Made by a program: the position numbers and the translations under genes. Positions 1 to 7,148 of a stretch of 9,079 bases of DNA are shown one piece after another (the stretch's first letter is position 1; the number at the start of each line of letters is the position of its first letter). The notes under the pieces are model-generated. The model saw only the letters and a program-made list of their open reading frames with translations, made no database searches and was not told where the DNA came from. The stretch comes from Chitinophagaceae bacterium. GTDB taxonomy: Bacteria; Bacteroidota; Bacteroidia; Chitinophagales; Chitinophagaceae. The stretch spans positions 1 through 9,079 of the forward strand of contig CANFLJ010000049.1 in NCBI GenBank assembly GCA_947447815.1. The letters are read 5' to 3'.

Positions 1-804
1 GAAGATCATCTGGATAGATACGATTACAAGTTTGAAAATTATATAGATAGCAAATTTAAAATCATCGAAAATCAGACCGAGCAGGATTGCTTTATCTGTT
101 GCGATGATGATGAGGTTATTACCAGCAAATTGAGATTACTTACTACACACACACATATTCACCCATTATTTTTTTCCATGAAACATGAGATTAAAAAAGG
201 CGCATACATTAAGGGCGACCAGATGATGCTTCGGATTCAAGAAGAACGCGTATCCATGAGCATTAATGATTTTGCTTTAAAAGGCAATCATAACAATTAC
301 AACACTATGGCAGCATGTATTGCAACTTCCGTAATTGGTATCCGGAAGGAGAAGATCAGGGAAGCAGTTCAGGACTTCAAAGGTCTGGAACATCGCATGG
401 AACACGTTGCTACTGTCAGAGGTGTTGATTTTATTAATGATAGCAAAGCAACTAATATGAACAGTACATGGTATGCTTTAGAAAGCATGACAAAACCTTG
501 TGTGTTGATATTGGGTGGTACCGACAAAGGGAACGATTATTCTCTTATCGAAGACTTGGTAAAAACAAGAGTGAAAGCTATTGTTTGTCTTGGCCTAGAT
601 AATAAGAAGATCATCGCAGCCTTTAAAGGTAAAGTTCCTACTATCATCGAAACTAAGAATGCTAAGAATGCAGTTCAGAGTGCATTTGAATTATCTACAA
701 AAGGCGATGTTGTTTTACTAAGCCCTGCATGTGCAAGCTTCGATTTGTTTAAGAACTACGAGGACAGAGGCACTCAATTTAAAGATGCTGTAAAAGAACT
801 GTAG
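1..804 (+). CDS. murD: UDP-N-acetylmuramoyl-L-alanine--D-glutamate ligase MurD, 3' part (5' end outside window)
   Basis: Cytoplasmic ATP-dependent ligase that adds D-glutamate to UDP-MurNAc-L-Ala. Frame 1 is open from the first base to a TAG at 802-804, giving 267 visible residues of a family usually near 450, so roughly the first 40% lies upstream. The visible part opens in the central ATPase domain with EDHLDRY (His3 matches a metal-binding His of E. coli MurD) and YIDSKF, where Lys18 matches the carbamylated lysine. The C-terminal domain follows: NDSKATN at visible residues 146-152, GGTDKGNDY at 172-180 and SPACASFDLFKNYEDRG from 241. These motifs separate MurD from MurC, MurE and MurF. 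A TTG at 130 could be taken as a start, but homology continues upstream of it, so it is internal. The gene abuts ftsW with no spacer. Identity is very secure. Confidence 0.97.
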   Translation, partial: EDHLDRYDYKFENYIDSKFKIIENQTEQDCFICCDDDEVITSKLRLLTTHTHIHPLFFSMKHEIKKGAYIKGDQMMLRIQEERVSMSINDFALKGNHNNYNTMAACIATSVIGIRKEKIREAVQDFKGLEHRMEHVATVRGVDFINDSKATNMNSTWYALESMTKPCVLILGGTDKGNDYSLIEDLVKTRVKAIVCLGLDNKKIIAAFKGKVPTIIETKNAKNAVQSAFELSTKGDVVLLSPACASFDLFKNYEDRGTQFKDAVKEL

Positions 805-2112
805 ATGATAGATAACAATACTGTAGATAGGCTATTCACCCAGATTCCTTCTTTTGAAGGAGTGAAGGGTAGCGTGCTGGATAAAACACGCGGGGATAAG
901 TATATCTGGGGTATTGTAATTATTCTGGCGCTTACTTCCGTACTGGTAGTATATAGTGCCACGGGTTCACTGGCTTATAAGAAGAATCACGGTAATGTAG
1001 AATTATATTTATTCAAACAACTCGCATTCATGTTTGTGGGGATGTTGATCATCTATTTTCTGCATAAAGTTAATTACACCGTGTTTTCTCGTATTGCCTC
1101 TATTTTATTAGTAATATCTATACCATTACTAATATACACACTAGCTTTTGGAGCTAAGATTAATGAAGGTACAAGATGGATAAAAGTCCCCATCATTAAT
1201 ATGACTTTTCAAACGAGCGATTTTGCCAAGATTGCCTTATTTATGTACTTGTCAAGAGTACTGAGTAAGAAGCAAGAAGATATAAAAGATTTTAAAAAGG
1301 GATTCTTGCCAACCATAATTCCGGTAGTGATTGTCTGTGCTTTAATTATGCCTGCCAACCTATCCAATGCTTTATTAACGGGAGCTACATCGTTATTATT
1401 AATGTTTATAGGCCGGGTGAGCCTGAAGCATATAATACTAACAATAGCGCTTGCTATGATTCCAATAGCATTGATTATTAGTCTGGCAGTAATTACCTAC
1501 AAGCCCAAAGTGGCTGACGAAGAAAATAAGAAAGAAGCGATTTCGGAAAAGCTTACAGGAATGGGGCGTCTGGGTACCTGGGTAAAAAGAACGCAGGACT
1601 TTATTTATGGTAGTAATCAGGATATTCCATATCAGGTGCAACAAGCAAAAATGGCTATTGCTAATGGAGGAATATTATTTGGTAAAGGTCCTGGCAATAG
1701 TATTGCTCGCAACTACCTGCCGCAGGCTTACAACGATTTCATTTTTGCAATTATAATAGAAGAGTATGGTTTAATAGGGGGAGCATTTATCATATTTATA
1801 TATATGCTGTTCCTGTTTAGAGGGATTAGAATATTCAGAAAATGTCCTTATGCATTTGGTGCATTTCTGGCATTGGCTTTAAGTTTTACGTTGGCTATTC
1901 AGGCAATTGCTAATATGGCGGTTAACGTAAATATTGTACCGGTAACGGGGGTTACACTTCCATTGATTAGTATGGGAGGTAGTTCGTTTCTGTTTACCTG
2001 CGCAGCAATAGGGATTATTTTGAGTGTAGCAAGGAATGTAGAACAGGCAGAGAGTAAGCCATTGGAACCGGTTATGGTTCCTACAGTAAATACGAATAAT
2101 ATAAATGAGTAA
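805..2112 (+). CDS. ftsW: Septal peptidoglycan glycosyltransferase FtsW (SEDS family)
   Basis: Polytopic inner-membrane SEDS protein that polymerises lipid II into septal glycan, normally with a partner class B PBP (FtsI, expected upstream in such clusters). The 435 residues contain about ten hydrophobic segments, the first near 33-55. SEDS signatures are GTRWI, QTSDFAKIALFMYLSR (the QPSE-AK region), MPANLSNALL and PVTGVTLPLISMGGSS near the C-terminus. The large extracytoplasmic loop ends in LPQAYNDFIFAIIIEEYG; Asp311 there matches the Asp essential in FtsW/RodA enzymes. The Tyr usual in LISYGGSS is Met here. FtsW rather than RodA is chosen from the position between murD and murG. ATG 805 directly follows the murD stop, which favours coupled translation, but it gives about 30 hydrophilic residues before the first membrane segment. 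GTG 874 is a shorter alternative that has a Shine-Dalgarno-like sequence upstream. Confidence 0.95.
   Translation: MIDNNTVDRLFTQIPSFEGVKGSVLDKTRGDKYIWGIVIILALTSVLVVYSATGSLAYKKNHGNVELYLFKQLAFMFVGMLIIYFLHKVNYTVFSRIASILLVISIPLLIYTLAFGAKINEGTRWIKVPIINMTFQTSDFAKIALFMYLSRVLSKKQEDIKDFKKGFLPTIIPVVIVCALIMPANLSNALLTGATSLLLMFIGRVSLKHIILTIALAMIPIALIISLAVITYKPKVADEENKKEAISEKLTGMGRLGTWVKRTQDFIYGSNQDIPYQVQQAKMAIANGGILFGKGPGNSIARNYLPQAYNDFIFAIIIEEYGLIGGAFIIFIYMLFLFRGIRIFRKCPYAFGAFLALALSFTLAIQAIANMAVNVNIVPVTGVTLPLISMGGSSFLFTCAAIGIILSVARNVEQAESKPLEPVMVPTVNTNNINE
857..862 (+). promoter_or_regulatory. Shine-Dalgarno-like AAGGAG inside the 5' end of ftsW
   Basis: AAGGAG lies 11 nt before an in-frame GTG at 874-876 (Val24 of the long FtsW). 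Starting there would give a 412-residue protein beginning just before LDKTRGDKYIWG, close to the first membrane segment. No annotated start in the window has such a motif, so it stands out. However, the codons also encode Glu-Gly-Val naturally, and Bacteroidota make little use of this signal. It is a candidate alternative start signal only. Confidence 0.2.
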
Positions 2113-3226
2113 TACGAATAACATATTATCACAAGGCGCTCCAAGAATCATCATTGCAGGAGGTGGTACCGGAGGACATATCTTCCCGGCTATTGCTATT
2201 GCAAATGCTTTGAAGGAACAAAATGCTGCAGTGGAAATATTGTTTGTTGGGGCCAAAGGAAAAATGGAAATGGAGAAAGTTCCGGAGGCTGGTTATGCTA
2301 TAAAAGGAATTGATATTGCTGGCTATAACAGAAGCTCTTTAATTAAGAATGTATCATTACCTGTTAAACTGATAAAGAGTTTCTTTCAGGTGAAAAATAT
2401 TATTAAATCTTTCTCTCCCGATGCAGTAATAGGAGTGGGAGGTTATTCCAGTTTCCCAGTATTGAAATATGCTCAGGTTCAAGGTATTCCAACCTTCATA
2501 CACGAGAGTAATTCTTTTGCTGGAAAATCAAATATCATGTTGGGGAAAAAAGCAACGAAGGTTTTTGTTGCTTCCGATGGAATGGATAAATTCTTCCCTG
2601 CAAGCAATATTATTAAGAGCGGAAATCCTATCAGAAAAAATATTGTTCAGCAAAAGATTGACCACAATGAAGCACTGAAATCTTTCGGACTGGCAACTGA
2701 TAAGACTACCTTATTGGTAACCGGAGGAAGTCTGGGAGCAAGAAGCATCAACAATGCAATAGCTGATTGTATTAATGAAATAGTGAGCGCAGATATTCAG
2801 GTTATCTGGCAGACAGGTAAAGGCAATGCTGCTCAATATCAGTCTATAGTAAAAGATAGTAAGGTTTGGATCAGCGATTTTATTTCAGATATGAGTGTAG
2901 CATATGCTGCAGCTGATATCGTAGTTTCTCGAGCAGGAGCTATGGCTGTAACAGAAATCTGTGTGGTAAAGAAGCCAGTCATTTTTGTTCCTTATCCATT
3001 TGCTGCAGAAGATCATCAAACTGCTAATGCGGTGGAACTGGTAAATAAGCATGCTGCAAAAATGATTGTAGATAAAGATGTTCAGACAGAATTGGGTAAG
3101 GCCATCATTAGCCTTGCAAATAATAAAGAAGAACAGGAACAACTAACTAAAAATATTGCTGTTCTGGGCAAGATAGACGCAGATGCTATCATTGCTGAAA
3201 CAGTTTTAAACTATATTAAAAAGTAA
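2105..3226 (+). CDS. murG: Undecaprenyldiphospho-muramoylpentapeptide beta-N-acetylglucosaminyltransferase MurG
   Basis: GT-B fold (GT28 family) peripheral membrane enzyme that transfers GlcNAc from UDP-GlcNAc to lipid I, making lipid II on the cytoplasmic face. The 373 residues are slightly longer than E. coli MurG. The N-terminal glycine-rich loop GGGTGGHIFPA is at 19-29, with the conserved His at 25. GVGGYSSFP and the HESNSFAGKSN segment follow (HEQN in many homologues). The C-terminal domain starts near TGGSLGARSINN (206-217). The nucleotide-sugar binding segment SRAGAMAVTE ends in Glu284, matching the UDP-GlcNAc ribose-binding Glu, and continues to VPYPFAAEDHQTANA. The ATG start overlaps the last 8 nt of ftsW in another frame (ATGAGTAA), which suggests translational coupling. 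It supplies the substrate of the upstream FtsW. Confidence 0.97.
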   Translation: MSNTNNILSQGAPRIIIAGGGTGGHIFPAIAIANALKEQNAAVEILFVGAKGKMEMEKVPEAGYAIKGIDIAGYNRSSLIKNVSLPVKLIKSFFQVKNIIKSFSPDAVIGVGGYSSFPVLKYAQVQGIPTFIHESNSFAGKSNIMLGKKATKVFVASDGMDKFFPASNIIKSGNPIRKNIVQQKIDHNEALKSFGLATDKTTLLVTGGSLGARSINNAIADCINEIVSADIQVIWQTGKGNAAQYQSIVKDSKVWISDFISDMSVAYAAADIVVSRAGAMAVTEICVVKKPVIFVPYPFAAEDHQTANAVELVNKHAAKMIVDKDVQTELGKAIISLANNKEEQEQLTKNIAVLGKIDADAIIAETVLNYIKK

Positions 3227-3232
3227 TTATCA

Positions 3233-4627
3233 GTGACGGAAACAGTTCAAAATATTAGTCAGAAATTAAGCAACAATCCAAAGGATATACAAGTATATTT
3301 CATTGGGGTGGGTGGCATAGGTATGAGTGCTCTGGCAAGATACTTTATATCGAAGGGAGCTACTGTTTCTGGTTATGATAAAACTTCCACTGAACTTACC
3401 AGAACACTGGAAGCATCCGGCATTAATATTCATTACGAGGATAATGTACAGTTGATTCCTAAGGAAGTAGATTTTGTGGTGTATACACCTGCTATCCCTG
3501 CAAATCATACTGAACTAAATTTCTATAAGGATAATGGTTATCCTGTTTTAAAGAGAAGCGATGTACTGCAGATAATTACCGAAACCTCTTTCAATATTTG
3601 TATAGCAGGTACGCATGGCAAAACAACCACTACTTCGATGGTGGCACATATTCTTCGCCATTCGGGTTATGGATGCAATGCTTTTCTGGGTGGTATTTCT
3701 GCCAACTATCAAACTAACTTCTGGAGCGATCCAAACAATGTAGTGGTAGTAGAAGCAGATGAATATGACAGAAGTTTTCTGAAGTTGAAACCTGATGTGG
3801 CTATCATCACTTCTATGGATGCAGATCACTTGGATATCTATGGTACCAAAGAAGAGTTGCAGAAGACATTTATCCAGTTCTCCGAAAAACTGAAGCCTTC
3901 AGGATTATTGATTACTAAATATGGAATAGGAGATAACGTTCAGTTTACTTATCCTGACAAAGAAACATACAGCTACAACAATACTTCATCAGATTGTTTT
4001 GCTTCCAATATCAGAATTGTAAATGGTTCTTATATATATGATATCACGATAAATGGAGAGACCATAAAAGATATCGCTTTATCCATGGGTGGTATGCACA
4101 ATATCGAGAATTCAGTTGCCGCAATTGCAGTGGCTAAACACCTGAAGATTGATAACGAAAAAATCAGCAAAGCTGTAGCTGCTTACAAAGGAGTGAAAAG
4201 AAGGTTTGAATATATTATAAAGAACGAAGAGCATGTGCTGATAGATGATTATGCGCATCATCCCGAGGAGCTAAGAGCGTTGATTACAGGCGTGAAGGAT
4301 ATGTATAAAGGGGAGAAAATTACGCTGGTTTTTCAACCTCATCTGTATTCCAGAACAAACGACTTTGCAAATGAGTTTGCAGAGAGCTTAAGTCTGGTAG
4401 ATGAACTGATTTTATTGCCTATTTATCCGGCAAGAGAATTGCCTATGCCCGGTGTAGATAGTAATATGATTCTGGACAAGGTAACAGCAGTAAACAAATG
4501 GGTATTAAGTAAAGAAGAATTAAAACAATGGATGAGTAATCATAAACCTAAGATTGTGGTGATGGCAGGGGCAGGTGATATAGATACATTGGTCATTCCG
4601 GTTAAAAATATTTTAGAGACTAAATAG
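3233..4627 (+). CDS. murC: UDP-N-acetylmuramate--L-alanine ligase MurC
   Basis: Cytoplasmic ATP-dependent ligase that attaches L-alanine to UDP-MurNAc, the first amino acid of the stem peptide. It has 464 residues, normal for the family. The N-terminal UDP-binding domain carries GVGGIGMS at 25-32. The ATPase domain has the Walker-type loop GTHGKTTTT at 126-134, EADEYDRSF at 174-182 and DADHLDIYGT from 196, with the metal-binding His199. The C-terminal domain has DDYAHHPEE (His342, His343) and VFQPHLYSR, typical of MurC and related ligases. The start is GTG: the murG stop lies in the same frame two sense codons upstream, and the first in-frame ATG is Met31, inside the GVGGIGMS motif. GTG 3233 is therefore the only reasonable start. 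The stop abuts the ftsQ ATG. Confidence 0.97.
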   Translation: MTETVQNISQKLSNNPKDIQVYFIGVGGIGMSALARYFISKGATVSGYDKTSTELTRTLEASGINIHYEDNVQLIPKEVDFVVYTPAIPANHTELNFYKDNGYPVLKRSDVLQIITETSFNICIAGTHGKTTTTSMVAHILRHSGYGCNAFLGGISANYQTNFWSDPNNVVVVEADEYDRSFLKLKPDVAIITSMDADHLDIYGTKEELQKTFIQFSEKLKPSGLLITKYGIGDNVQFTYPDKETYSYNNTSSDCFASNIRIVNGSYIYDITINGETIKDIALSMGGMHNIENSVAAIAVAKHLKIDNEKISKAVAAYKGVKRRFEYIIKNEEHVLIDDYAHHPEELRALITGVKDMYKGEKITLVFQPHLYSRTNDFANEFAESLSLVDELILLPIYPARELPMPGVDSNMILDKVTAVNKWVLSKEELKQWMSNHKPKIVVMAGAGDIDTLVIPVKNILETK

Positions 4628-5662
4628 ATGAAAATGAATCAGCTTCTTAAAAACAGGATTATTACTTCTTGCTGGATTGCAGCAGGGGTAGTAACTATTG
4701 TCCTGTTGGGAGCTGCATCCAGAATTAAAAGTCACCATGCTTGTGTAGGTATTAATGTAGAGATTAAGAATGTAGATCAGGAAAGCTTTATTGAAAAGGA
4801 TGATGTGATAGAGCTGGTGAATATTAATGGATCTGTTATAGGAAAGGAGATCAATACCATTAACCTGTTTGCATTGGAGAATGTAATAAAACAAAATAAG
4901 TGGATCAGGGATGTGCAGTTGTTCTTTGATAAACAAAATGTATTAGAAGTATCGGTAAAACAAAGAGAGCCTAAGGCAAGAGTTTTCTGTGTAGATAATC
5001 AGTCCTTCTATATAGATGCATTTGCAAACAGATTGCCATTAACCGGCAAGGCTAGTGCAAGAGTATTGGTTGTTACTGGCTTCACTAGCAACAAGGATAC
5101 CTTGTCTTCACCCGATAGTTTGTTGCTGAAGAATATGGTAAAGCTGGTGAATAAAATTACCAGCGATAGCTTCTGGAATGCACAGGTGGCACAGGTAAAT
5201 ATTACACCAAAAGCAACCTTCGAACTGGTACCTTCTATGGGTAATCACTTGGTAGAATTTGGTACAGCCGATTCTATAGACAGTAAGCTCAGAAAGCTGA
5301 AAGCATTTTATAAAAATATTTTCTATGCAAAAGATATGTCGGCTTATACCAGACTGAATATAGAGTACGACAATCAGGTAGTAGCATCCAAAATGGCAGC
5401 AACCTATAGCGAAGATACTGCTGTTATAATCAGGGATACGGCATCAATAAACAGGTCTGCCGCAATGAGTACTAAGGACACTACGAACAGTAAAAAGGGG
5501 AATCTGGCAGAAAATAAAGGGAAAAATGAGCCAAAAGTTTCTGTGGTTAAACAAAATAAACCAACAGATAATACGTTAACATCTATTGGTAGTAGTATAA
5601 ATAAGAAAGAAAATATTAAAAAACCGTTGGTTCCGAAGGCGGTAATGAATAAAAATAACTAA
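4628..5662 (+). CDS. ftsQ: Cell division protein FtsQ (DivIB-like) with a long basic C-terminal tail
   Basis: Bitopic divisome scaffold that in model bacteria joins the FtsL/FtsB pair and regulates septal synthesis. It has a short cytoplasmic N-terminus, one membrane segment at about residues 11-30, then a POTRA-like region containing ESFIEKDDVIELV and the strand VLEVSVKQREPKARVF, followed by a beta domain that ends near YDNQVVASK (residue 255). These patterns and the position between murC and ftsA identify it; overall similarity in this family is always weak. Residues 256-344 form a low-complexity tail rich in Lys, Asn, Ser and Thr (16 Lys/Arg against 8 Asp/Glu by my count), predicted to lie in the periplasm and to be disordered. 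This makes it longer than most FtsQ proteins. ATG 4628 directly follows the murC TAG; a second in-frame ATG at 4634 is possible. Function of the tail is unknown. Confidence 0.9.
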   Translation: MKMNQLLKNRIITSCWIAAGVVTIVLLGAASRIKSHHACVGINVEIKNVDQESFIEKDDVIELVNINGSVIGKEINTINLFALENVIKQNKWIRDVQLFFDKQNVLEVSVKQREPKARVFCVDNQSFYIDAFANRLPLTGKASARVLVVTGFTSNKDTLSSPDSLLLKNMVKLVNKITSDSFWNAQVAQVNITPKATFELVPSMGNHLVEFGTADSIDSKLRKLKAFYKNIFYAKDMSAYTRLNIEYDNQVVASKMAATYSEDTAVIIRDTASINRSAAMSTKDTTNSKKGNLAENKGKNEPKVSVVKQNKPTDNTLTSIGSSINKKENIKKPLVPKAVMNKNN

Positions 5663-5698
5663 TTGTAAACGGATTAATATCCTAAAAAACGAATCTAT
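5663..5698 (+). other. Intergenic spacer ftsQ-ftsA
   Basis: A 36-nt A/T-rich gap, the first real spacer in the window. It holds a weak 4-bp inverted repeat, GGAT-TAAT-ATCC at 5671-5682, followed by an A-rich run before the ftsA ATG. There is no Shine-Dalgarno sequence, no T-run terminator and no match to the Bacteroidota TAnnTTTG promoter element. It probably serves only as the translation leader of ftsA. Confidence 0.5.
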
Positions 5699-7096
5699 AT
5701 GAGTCAAAATGAGGCACCTATTATTGTTGGTTTAGATATTGGCACAACCAAGATCGCTGCTATCGCAGGGAGAAAGAATGAACAGGGGAAACTGGAGATA
5801 CTTGGATTTGGCCGAGCTAACAGTAGCGGTGTTCAGCATGGTCAGGTATTAAATATCGATCAGACTATTGATTCTATTAAACAGGCTTTAGAAAATTGTT
5901 ATAAGAACAATCCTGACTTAGAAATTAATGAGGTTTATGTAGGGATAGCTGGTCATCATATCAAGAGTCTGCAAACTCGTGGCGACCTGGTTAGACAAAA
6001 CTCTGATGTGGAAATTCAAAAGTCGGAAGTGGATCAGTTAGTCGAGAATCAAAAGAAAACTTTTATTCCTGCAGGCGATCAGATTATCGAAGTAATACCT
6101 CAGGACTTTTGCGTTGATAATTTTCAGAACATTAAATATCCTGTGGGGTATATGGGCGTGAGGATTGGTGCTTCATTCCATATTATTACGGGGGATAAAA
6201 ATGCGATCAGAAATATCAATCGTGCGGTAGAAAGAAGTAGCCTTAAAACCAAAGATCTTGTATTACAACCATTGGCTAGTGCTAGTGCTGTAATGAGCAG
6301 CATGGATATGGATTCTGGTGTTGCTGTTCTGGATATTGGTGGTGGTACCAGCGATCTGGCTATCTTCCATGAAGGTATTCTAAAACATACAGCTGTAATA
6401 CCTTTCGGTGGCGAAAATATTACAGATGATATCAAGAAAGGATTAGGTGTTTTGAAAACACAGGCCGAGGCAATGAAGATTCAGTTTGGATCTGCACTGG
6501 CCGAAGAAACTAAGTCGAATGCATACATTACTATTCCAGGTTTAAGAGGAATGCCTAGCAAGGAGATCAGTGTAAAAAATCTTTCCCTGATTATCCAGGC
6601 AAGAATGGGCGAAATTCTCGATTTTGTTGCTTACCATCTTAAACAGGTTGGTATGGATAGCAGAATGCTGAATGGCGGTATCATCCTTACAGGTGGTGGA
6701 TCACAATTAAAACATTTATTACAGTTAACCGAATTTGTTACCGGATTAAATGCTCGCGTTGGTTATCCAAACGAACATTTGGTTAGCAATCATATCGATG
6801 AGCTGAAAAAACCAATGTACTCTACTTGTATTGGTTTGATATTGAAAGGGTACAACGACTTTGATAACAAGCATAAAGAATTTACAACCTCTTTTACCAA
6901 GGTTTCTGTTCCTAATAGTTTGAAACAGGTAGTTACCGAAACAGTAAATGATACTGTTGCAGAAGATACAACACAAACTGCTTCAGTGAATGTAGAAGAG
7001 AGAATAGAGAAATTAAAAGGCGCAGGATTCTGGGATAAAATAAAAATGAGCCTGGTAGATTTATTCAACGAAGAAGAAGACAAACATATTGGATAA
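5699..7096 (+). CDS. ftsA: Cell division protein FtsA (actin-like FtsZ membrane anchor)
   Basis: Actin-like ATPase that tethers FtsZ filaments to the membrane and recruits later division proteins. Phosphate-1 motif GLDIGTTK is at 11-18. The inserted 1C (SHS2) subdomain lies at about 85-165. Phosphate-2 motif LDIGGGTSD is at 211-219, and the adenosine-binding segment ILTGGGSQL is near 329-337. GVQHGQVLN and VGIAGHHI are typical of FtsA rather than other actin-like proteins. A low-complexity Thr/Val/Glu linker of about 55 residues follows the actin core. It leads to FWDKIKMSLVDLF (444-456), an amphipathic helix fitting the membrane-targeting sequence, then an acidic end. At 465 residues it is longer than E. 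coli FtsA (about 420), mostly because of the linker. The start is supported by the normal short N-terminus before LDIGTT. It sits directly before its partner ftsZ. Confidence 0.96.
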   Translation: MSQNEAPIIVGLDIGTTKIAAIAGRKNEQGKLEILGFGRANSSGVQHGQVLNIDQTIDSIKQALENCYKNNPDLEINEVYVGIAGHHIKSLQTRGDLVRQNSDVEIQKSEVDQLVENQKKTFIPAGDQIIEVIPQDFCVDNFQNIKYPVGYMGVRIGASFHIITGDKNAIRNINRAVERSSLKTKDLVLQPLASASAVMSSMDMDSGVAVLDIGGGTSDLAIFHEGILKHTAVIPFGGENITDDIKKGLGVLKTQAEAMKIQFGSALAEETKSNAYITIPGLRGMPSKEISVKNLSLIIQARMGEILDFVAYHLKQVGMDSRMLNGGIILTGGGSQLKHLLQLTEFVTGLNARVGYPNEHLVSNHIDELKKPMYSTCIGLILKGYNDFDNKHKEFTTSFTKVSVPNSLKQVVTETVNDTVAEDTTQTASVNVEERIEKLKGAGFWDKIKMSLVDLFNEEEDKHIG

Positions 7097-7148
7097 TAAA
7101 AAACTTAGAAAACAAAAACTTACTTACTAATTATTAAATACCGTTACT
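7097..7148 (+). promoter_or_regulatory. A/T-rich leader between ftsA and ftsZ with short direct repeats
   Basis: A 52-nt gap, the longest in the window. It carries AAAAACTTA twice (7099-7107 and 7114-7122) and a CTTACTTACTA run (7119-7129). No Shine-Dalgarno, no hairpin plus T-run and no clear TAnnTTTG promoter is present; TAGATTTA at 7056-7063, inside ftsA, is a one-mismatch hit without a matching upstream element. The A-rich, unstructured leader would suit the SD-independent initiation common in Bacteroidota and high expression of FtsZ. The regulatory role is inferred. Confidence 0.3.

Noticed and set aside
145..175. (AC)5 repeat followed closely by a run of seven T inside murD, a possible slippage or phase-variation tract
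   Set aside because: Both tracts are short, the frame is intact through them and murD is essential, so switching is unlikely. They simply encode a THTHIHP-FF stretch.
1879..2256. 125-codon open frame on the minus strand across the ftsW/murG border, with similar ones at 7619-7999 and elsewhere
   Set aside because: They lie opposite strongly conserved genes, show no recognisable domain and have the composition of reverse-strand shadows.
5671..5682. Inverted repeat GGAT-TAAT-ATCC before ftsA as a terminator or operator
   Set aside because: The stem is only 4 bp, with no T-run after it. Such repeats are expected by chance in A/T-rich DNA.
7056..7063. TAGATTTA as a Bacteroidota -7 promoter element for ftsZ
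   Set aside because: It has one mismatch to TAnnTTTG, no TTG element at the right distance, and lies inside conserved ftsA coding sequence.
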